This document shows, piece by piece, positions 7,514-11,517 of a stretch of DNA of 11,517 bases. Each line of letters begins with the position of its first letter. Position 1 is the first letter of the stretch. Origin of the DNA: JAGLOK01 sp023139005. Its GTDB lineage: Bacteria > Bacillota > Clostridia > Christensenellales > UMGS416. The position numbers and the translations under genes were made by a program. The stretch lies in contig DAOWFX010000063.1 of NCBI GenBank assembly GCA_030637745.1, positions 1 through 11,517 on the forward strand, read 5' to 3'. The notes beneath the pieces are model-generated. The model made no database searches and had not been told where the DNA came from. It saw only the letters and a list, made by a program, of their open reading frames with translations.

Positions 7514-8899
7514 ATGGAACATTTAGGGATTAGAATCGATGTAATTAATAAACCCATGCTTGATAAGGAGTTTATACCATTTGCGAAATTTAATCGTGCT
7601 TTTTTAGAAACAGCAAAAAAACATTTGACTATTGCTATAAAACGATCGAACGATCAGGTTATGGTATTTGACACACTTATTCATGGTACTGATACCATGG
7701 AAGAAGCTGACTTATATTATATAGAACGTTTAGTGAAAACACTTCTTTGGATGAAGGGCGGCTATGATGTGACAGTATGTGGAGATTATAATCTATACGA
7801 AAATATCAAGAAAGCATATTCACATGACGGAACACGTTCATTTGATTATCATTTCATGTCAAAGGTATATGAAAAGCCATTTATAGTGAATTATTGTGAA
7901 TATGATGATAAGCCTGTTGCACAGGAGACATCCCGGCCGCTTGGTAGACATTTGGATGGATGTCGCATTGGCTTTGATGCCGGTGGTAGCGATAGAAAAG
8001 TATCTGCTGTAATCGATGGGTCACCCGTTTTTAGTGAAGAGGTTGTATGGCATCCCAAGGTACAATCAGATCCAGACTACCATTATAATGAAATTGTTGC
8101 AGCTTTAAAATCTGCAGCCGCCTATTTACCAAAGGTTGATGCCATCGGAATATCATCGGCAGGTATCTATATAAATAATCGGACAATGGCAGCATCACTA
8201 TTTTTAGATGTTCCACAGGATTTGTTTGAGCAAAAGGTGAAGGACATTTTCACACGTGCTGCAAAATCAGTCGCAGATGTGCCTGTGGTAGTGTGTAATG
8301 ATGGGGATGTCAGCGCACTTGCTGGCGGTATGAGTCTTAACAAAAACAGCGTGCTTGGCATTGCTATGGGAACAAGTGAAGCTGCAGGCTTTGTTGATGA
8401 ACATGGGAATATAACAGGGTGGTTGAATGAACTGGCTTTTGCACCGGTTGATGCCCAAACACAGGGAGCTGTTGACGAATGGTCTGGTGATATCGGTTGT
8501 GGTGTCAAATACTTCTCGCAAGACGCTGTAATTCGTCTAGCACCACTTGCAGGTATTCATCTTGATGATAAACTGACACCCGCTGAAAAACTAGTTAAAG
8601 TTCAAGATATTATGGTCGGTGGTCCATCTATTGCAGATAGTATATTCAAAACGATTGGTACTTATTTAGGGCACACGATTGCTCTATATAATGATCTATA
8701 TAAATGCAAATACGTTCTACTTCTTGGTCGTGTTACAAGCGGAAGGGGAGGGGAATTAATAGTCAAAAAAGCTAAAAAAGTTCTCAAAAATGAATATCCG
8801 GAAATTGCTAAAATTCTTCATGTCTCGCTTCCTGATGAAAAATCACGCCGAATCGGGCAATCAGTTGCAGCTGCTAGTCTGCCAAAGAGTAGAGGTTAG
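7514..8899 (+). CDS. Atypical ROK-family sugar kinase or sensor with long N-terminal extension
   Basis: A 461-aa protein whose residues about 150-455 form a ROK-type (actin-fold) domain. The first phosphate loop is GFDAGGSDRKVSAVIDG (153-169). The catalytic Asp of the ND motif is at 263 (VVVCNDGDVSAL). A second phosphate motif reads AMGTSEAAGFVD (284-295) instead of the usual GTGxGGG. The C-terminal nucleotide-site region is at 402-424. Residues 1-150 are an extra domain that I do not recognise; it lacks an obvious helix-turn-helix. The ROK zinc site is largely missing: the usual GH and C-x-C-G pair are replaced around ELAFAPVD and DEWSGD (306-326), and only the last GC (328-329) remains. The gene sits 22 bases after the kinase gene, with GAGGG before the ATG, and is immediately followed by nagA. 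It may make GlcNAc-6-phosphate for NagA or act as a sugar-binding regulator; neither is proven. Confidence 0.8.
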   Translation: MEHLGIRIDVINKPMLDKEFIPFAKFNRAFLETAKKHLTIAIKRSNDQVMVFDTLIHGTDTMEEADLYYIERLVKTLLWMKGGYDVTVCGDYNLYENIKKAYSHDGTRSFDYHFMSKVYEKPFIVNYCEYDDKPVAQETSRPLGRHLDGCRIGFDAGGSDRKVSAVIDGSPVFSEEVVWHPKVQSDPDYHYNEIVAALKSAAAYLPKVDAIGISSAGIYINNRTMAASLFLDVPQDLFEQKVKDIFTRAAKSVADVPVVVCNDGDVSALAGGMSLNKNSVLGIAMGTSEAAGFVDEHGNITGWLNELAFAPVDAQTQGAVDEWSGDIGCGVKYFSQDAVIRLAPLAGIHLDDKLTPAEKLVKVQDIMVGGPSIADSIFKTIGTYLGHTIALYNDLYKCKYVLLLGRVTSGRGGELIVKKAKKVLKNEYPEIAKILHVSLPDEKSRRIGQSVAAASLPKSRG

Positions 8900-8901
8900 T
8901 A

Positions 8902-10011
8902 ATGATTATCAAAGGAGCAAAAGTATTCTGTGATGATGGTAAATTTAAAGTAACCGATGTATTGTTTGATGAACGTATACAGTCTGTTGGGCATCAGGAT
9001 AGTGAAGGAATTGATGCGTCAGGGCATATTCTAATCCCTGGGCTAATCGATATACATACACACGGCGCAATGGGAGTGGATACATGTGATGGTGACAGTG
9101 ATAAACTTGAAATAATGTCGAAATTCTATGTGCAAAACGGTATAACATCATTTTGTGCAACAACGATGTCATATGACGAAGTGTTTCTTGCAAAAGTGAT
9201 GAAAACAACTGGAAACTTTTCATGTGCTGATGGAGCTAAATGTGTAGGCATTAATATGGAAGGTCCTTTTATAAACCCTAAGAAAAAGGGTGCACAAGCA
9301 GACAAAAACATCACAAATCCTGATTATTCTGCGTTCGAGCGACTTTTTGATGCAGCGAAGGGAAAGATACGAACTGTTGATATAGCACCGGAATTGCCTG
9401 GTTCAATGGAGTTTATTCGTAGTGCATCAGAAAAATGTACAGTATCTCTTGCACACACTGACGCAGATTATGATCAAGCAATGGAAGCCTTTGCAACTGG
9501 AGCGACACATGTCACCCATCTTTTTAATGCGATGCCTCCCTTTTTACATAGAAGTCCGGGTGTTGTTGGGGCTGCCGCAGATTCTGATGCAACTGTAGAA
9601 TTGATTTGCGATGGTATACACCTGCATCCTGCGGTTATACGTGCAATGTTTAAGCTTTTTAATGAAGACCATATTTGTCTGATAAGTGATTCGATGCGGA
9701 GTACAGGATTACCAGATGGTGATTACGAGCTTGGGGGACAGCAGGTATTTGTACGAAAAGGTAAAGCAACACTACACGATGGTACCATTGCAGGTTCAAC
9801 GATTAACCTGATGACTGCAGTAAAAAATGTTATTTCTTATGGAATAGCTCCAGAATCTGCTCTAATCGCAGCAACATCCACTCCTGCACGGGTTATCGGT
9901 GCTGAGGGTGATATCGGAAGCATCACACCTGGAAAGTGTGCAGATTTGGTTTTACTAGATGACAATTGGAACATTAAGAAAGTGTTCGTCAACGGGAGAG
10001 AGATGCGATGA
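8902..10011 (+). CDS. nagA: N-acetylglucosamine-6-phosphate deacetylase
   Basis: Amidohydrolase that removes acetate from GlcNAc-6-phosphate to give glucosamine-6-phosphate in the cytoplasm; 369 aa, a normal length. The metal and catalytic positions are present: DIHTHG (His52, His54), MEGPF (Glu120), LAHTDAD (His185), THLFNAM (His206) and SDSMRSTGLPDG (Asp263). The LHPAVIRAM segment follows DGIH in the expected order, and the C-terminal composite beta domain ends in GKCADLVLLD. The start overlaps nothing but lies only two bases after the ROK stop, with AGAGG inside the end of that gene as ribosome binding site. The stop overlaps the nagB start by four bases. This strict coupling supports a shared role in amino-sugar catabolism. 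Confidence 0.96.
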   Translation: MIIKGAKVFCDDGKFKVTDVLFDERIQSVGHQDSEGIDASGHILIPGLIDIHTHGAMGVDTCDGDSDKLEIMSKFYVQNGITSFCATTMSYDEVFLAKVMKTTGNFSCADGAKCVGINMEGPFINPKKKGAQADKNITNPDYSAFERLFDAAKGKIRTVDIAPELPGSMEFIRSASEKCTVSLAHTDADYDQAMEAFATGATHVTHLFNAMPPFLHRSPGVVGAAADSDATVELICDGIHLHPAVIRAMFKLFNEDHICLISDSMRSTGLPDGDYELGGQQVFVRKGKATLHDGTIAGSTINLMTAVKNVISYGIAPESALIAATSTPARVIGAEGDIGSITPGKCADLVLLDDNWNIKKVFVNGREMR

Positions 10012-10721
10012 AATTTGTTCAAGCTAAGAATTACTCGGATATGAGCAGAAAAGCAGCTAATATTATATCTGCTCAAGTGATTTTGAAAAATGATAGTGTG
10101 ATTGGTTTAGCAACGGGTTCAACACCAATTGGAGTATATACACAGCTTATTGATTGGCATAAAAAAGGGGATCTGTCTTTTGCAAAAGCGATATCTGTAA
10201 ATCTCGATGAGTACTGCGGTTTACCTGTGTCACATCCAGAAAGTTATCGTAGCTTTATGGATAATAACTTCTTTGATCATATAGATATAGAAAGAAACAA
10301 TACTTACCTACCAGATGGAATGGCAATAGATTTTAGCAAGGAATGCAAAGACTATGACCAATTGATAGACGATCTTGGTGGTATTGATTTGCAATTGCTT
10401 GGTGTTGGGAACAACGGACATATTGGTTTTAATGAACCCAGTGAAGAGTTTTATATTGATACGCATAGTGTGGAACTTACGCAAAGCACGATTGCATCCA
10501 ATGCACGTTTTTTTGAAGATGACATTAGTAAAGTGCCTAAAACTGCATTGACGTTGGGCATAAGGTATATTATGCAAGCGAAAAAAATCGTACTAATTGC
10601 AAACGGTGAGGTGAAAATGAACGTTATTGAACGTGCTTTTAGCGGAAAGATTACACCTATGTTGCCAATATCGATTCTACAGCTTCACTCGAATGTAACT
10701 ATTGTATATAGCAAAGTGTAG
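10008..10721 (+). CDS. nagB: Glucosamine-6-phosphate deaminase
   Basis: Converts glucosamine-6-phosphate to fructose-6-phosphate and ammonia, feeding glycolysis. At 237 aa it matches the short Bacillus-type NagB (about 242) rather than the longer allosteric E. coli form (266). Visible motifs are the phosphate loop LATGSTPIGVY (34-44), VNLDEY (64-69, catalytic base Asp67), and LGVGNNGHIGFNEP (131-144) with His138 and Glu143. Asn136 replaces the Asp of E. coli (Asp141), as I recall for Bacillus-type enzymes. The ATG overlaps the nagA stop (ATGA), with GGGAGAGAG a few bases upstream, so it is translationally coupled. It is the last gene of the cluster. Confidence 0.96.
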   Translation: MKFVQAKNYSDMSRKAANIISAQVILKNDSVIGLATGSTPIGVYTQLIDWHKKGDLSFAKAISVNLDEYCGLPVSHPESYRSFMDNNFFDHIDIERNNTYLPDGMAIDFSKECKDYDQLIDDLGGIDLQLLGVGNNGHIGFNEPSEEFYIDTHSVELTQSTIASNARFFEDDISKVPKTALTLGIRYIMQAKKIVLIANGEVKMNVIERAFSGKITPMLPISILQLHSNVTIVYSKV

Positions 10722-10863
10722 AGAAGAAGAATTATTATATTGGAGTTACAGTATAAATTGAGCTCCATGATATGAAAAAAATAGAACCACAGAACGGTGG
10801 ATTATGGCGCAATGATTAAGGAGAACGCACATTAATTTCTCATTGTATGCCTAAATACTAGAG
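10722..10863. other. Noncoding stretch downstream of nagB
   Basis: No gene is visible. A weak stem TGGAGTT/AGCTCCA (10741-10747 and 10761-10767, one G-U pair, 13-base loop) lies 20 bases behind nagB but is not followed by T residues, so it is a poor terminator. Nothing else is recognisable before the inverted-repeat element. Confidence 0.45.
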
Positions 10864-11032
10864 GAGGTGTCCCAGATTAGCACAAACGCATTTTTACAGG
10901 AGTAAAAATGACTTACGGTGTCGCGCAAATTTCAAATTTCGGTCATTTATGTCAAATAAACTTCCTTTTTTGAAATATGCTGATCACCGCCTTGCATCTA
11001 ATCTGAAACCCCTAAGGGGCTGGGACAGCCTC
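10864..11032. mobile_element. MITE-like 169-bp element with inverted ends
   Basis: The left end GAGGTGTCCCAGATTAG (10864-10880) is mirrored by a right end made of CTAATCTG (10998-11005) and CTGGGACAGCCTC (11020-11032). The right end is split by 14 bases containing the palindrome CCCCTAAGGGG. GGCTGTCCCA-type termini are seen in several Firmicutes insertion sequence families such as IS1182. The 169-bp length and lack of a transposase suggest a non-autonomous relative or an IS scar. I see no clear target-site duplication. Inside, CATTTTTAC/GTAAAAATG (10889-10897 and 10902-10910) form a perfect 9-bp hairpin. The family assignment is uncertain; the inverted ends are directly visible. Confidence 0.6.
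10889..10910 (+). repeat. Perfect 9-bp hairpin inside the inverted-end element
   Basis: CATTTTTAC (10889-10897) and GTAAAAATG (10902-10910) pair exactly around the four-base loop AGGA. The loop and the next base make AGGAG, and the last three bases of the right arm are an ATG. That ATG opens a 21-codon frame to a TGA at 10971-10973 (begins MTYGVAQISNF). This resembles a start site buried in a hairpin but is more likely a by-product of the element's structure. No evidence supports a real peptide. Confidence 0.5.
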
Positions 11033-11156
11033 TTTCTGGCGGAGTAGTTGTATTAATACCCGAATTCCAAAAACGAAGAAAAACAGAATAATTACTCAAA
11101 AAACGAGAATTTTAAGTAACAAATTAAGAAACTAACGTTAAAAAGAAGTAATTATC
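11033..11156. other. A-rich noncoding stretch before the parA remnant
   Basis: Purine-rich sequence with several stop codons in each frame. Short related strings (AAAAACGAAG near 11070, AAAAAACGAG near 11098) recur but are too few and too loose to call iterons. AAAGAAG just before 11157 may be the former ribosome binding site of the decayed parA gene. Confidence 0.35.
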
Positions 11157-11294
11157 ATGAAACCACCCAAATTATTGCCGTTGCTAATTAAAAAAGGCGG
11201 AGTCGACAAGACAACTACAACTCACAAGTTAAGCACAAGCGTTGCAAGAAAAGGTCATAGATACTTTGACATCCAAGCAGTTAGAAAGAAGTAG
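11157..11294 (+). pseudogene. Decayed 5' fragment of a ParA/Soj-type partition ATPase gene
   Basis: Reading in two frames restores the N-terminus of a ParA-family ATPase. Frame one (11171-11191) gives IIAVAN followed by a TAA where the family has glutamine. After one extra A in the following A-run, the other frame (11190 onward) gives KKGGVDKTTTTHKLSTSVARKG. This matches the deviant Walker A KGGVGKTTT and the next helix of ParA, but the second-motif glycine is Asp, which should abolish nucleotide binding. The following HRYFDIQA looks like a version of the HRVLLxDIDPQ strand shortened by small deletions. The frame stops at 11292-11294, and nothing recognisable as the rest of ParA follows. The ATG at 11157 and AAAGAAG before it are probably the original start signals. 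It is a relic of a plasmid or integrative element. Confidence 0.72.
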
Positions 11295-11504
11295 AGAAGT
11301 TTATGTGATAGTGGTTGAACTTATAGCAAATTAGAAGTGTAACAGTATATGAATATAAAGCTCATTGCAAGTATTCTCAGAGCCAATTAACTTTTGATTT
11401 TTGAACTTCTGGTTAAAATGAGTATATAGCACAATCTATTCATATATAATTAATAAAATCATGTTATTGTGAGCAAATAAATATTATATTATTTTGATAT
11501 AATC
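11295..11504. other. AT-rich noncoding stretch before the next gene
   Basis: No gene or convincing remnant is seen. A perfect TATAAT lies at 11498-11503, but it abuts the ribosome binding site at 11505 and so cannot be the -10 box for a leader that contains that site. TTGTGA (11467-11472) and nearby TATATT or TTATTT strings are possible but poorly spaced promoter elements for the gene beyond the edge. Confidence 0.35.
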
Positions 11505-11511
11505 AAAGGAG
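11505..11511 (+). promoter_or_regulatory. Ribosome binding site of a gene starting just beyond the window
   Basis: AAAGGAG followed by six bases (ATTAAT) reaches the window edge, so a start codon at the very next base would have standard spacing. No part of that gene is visible. Confidence 0.6.
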
Positions 11512-11517
11512 ATTAAT

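Noticed and set aside
10741..10767. Possible terminator for the operon behind nagB.
   Set aside because: The stem is weak, the loop long, and no run of T follows; recorded only as a weak stem in the spacer entry.
10908..10973. A 21-codon frame with AGGAG and ATG inside a hairpin, resembling a sequestered start or toxin-like small peptide.
   Set aside because: It lies wholly inside the inverted-end element, the peptide has no hydrophobic helix or known motif, and both signals arise from the hairpin itself.

Overview
The window looks like chromosomal DNA of a low-GC Gram-positive bacterium, most likely a gut-type member of Clostridia. The reasons are the AT-rich sequence, strong AGGAGG-type ribosome binding sites, a lipoprotein-type sugar-binding protein with a short acidic/threonine linker, and the particular protein families present (DUF5107-TPR, an NahK-like kinase, a short Bacillus-type NagB). 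The exact taxon cannot be fixed from the sequence alone.

Layout. Positions 3-452 hold the C-terminal end of an AraC-type regulator whose reading frame runs off the left edge. A roughly 540-base AT-rich spacer follows. It carries possible promoter elements, a terminator-like hairpin and a perfect 10-bp inverted repeat just ahead of the next ribosome binding site. Positions 993-10721 form one co-directional cluster of eight genes: a sugar-binding lipoprotein, two CUT1-type permeases, a DUF5107-TPR protein, an NahK-like anomeric hexosamine kinase, an unusual ROK-family protein, nagA and nagB. Six of the seven gaps are short or overlapping (nagA and nagB share ATGA). The 153-bp gap before the kinase is the only sizeable internal break. 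No transporter ATPase is encoded here, so a shared MsmK/MsiK-type ATPase elsewhere is presumed.

How the genes work together (inference from families): the ABC importer brings in a hexosamine-containing sugar. The DUF5107 protein may process or sense it. The NahK-like enzyme would phosphorylate N-acetylhexosamine at C1, and the ROK protein may phosphorylate at C6 or act as a sensor. NagA deacetylates GlcNAc-6-phosphate and NagB converts glucosamine-6-phosphate to fructose-6-phosphate and ammonia. No recognisable glycosidase, GH112-type phosphorylase or phosphomutase is present in the window.

The last 800 bases (10722-11517) contain no intact gene. They hold a 169-bp MITE-like element with inverted ends, a decayed start of a ParA-type partition ATPase gene, and, in the last bases, a ribosome binding site placed so that a gene should start at the first base beyond the window. 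This tail looks like a scar of mobile or plasmid-like DNA next to a catabolic island.
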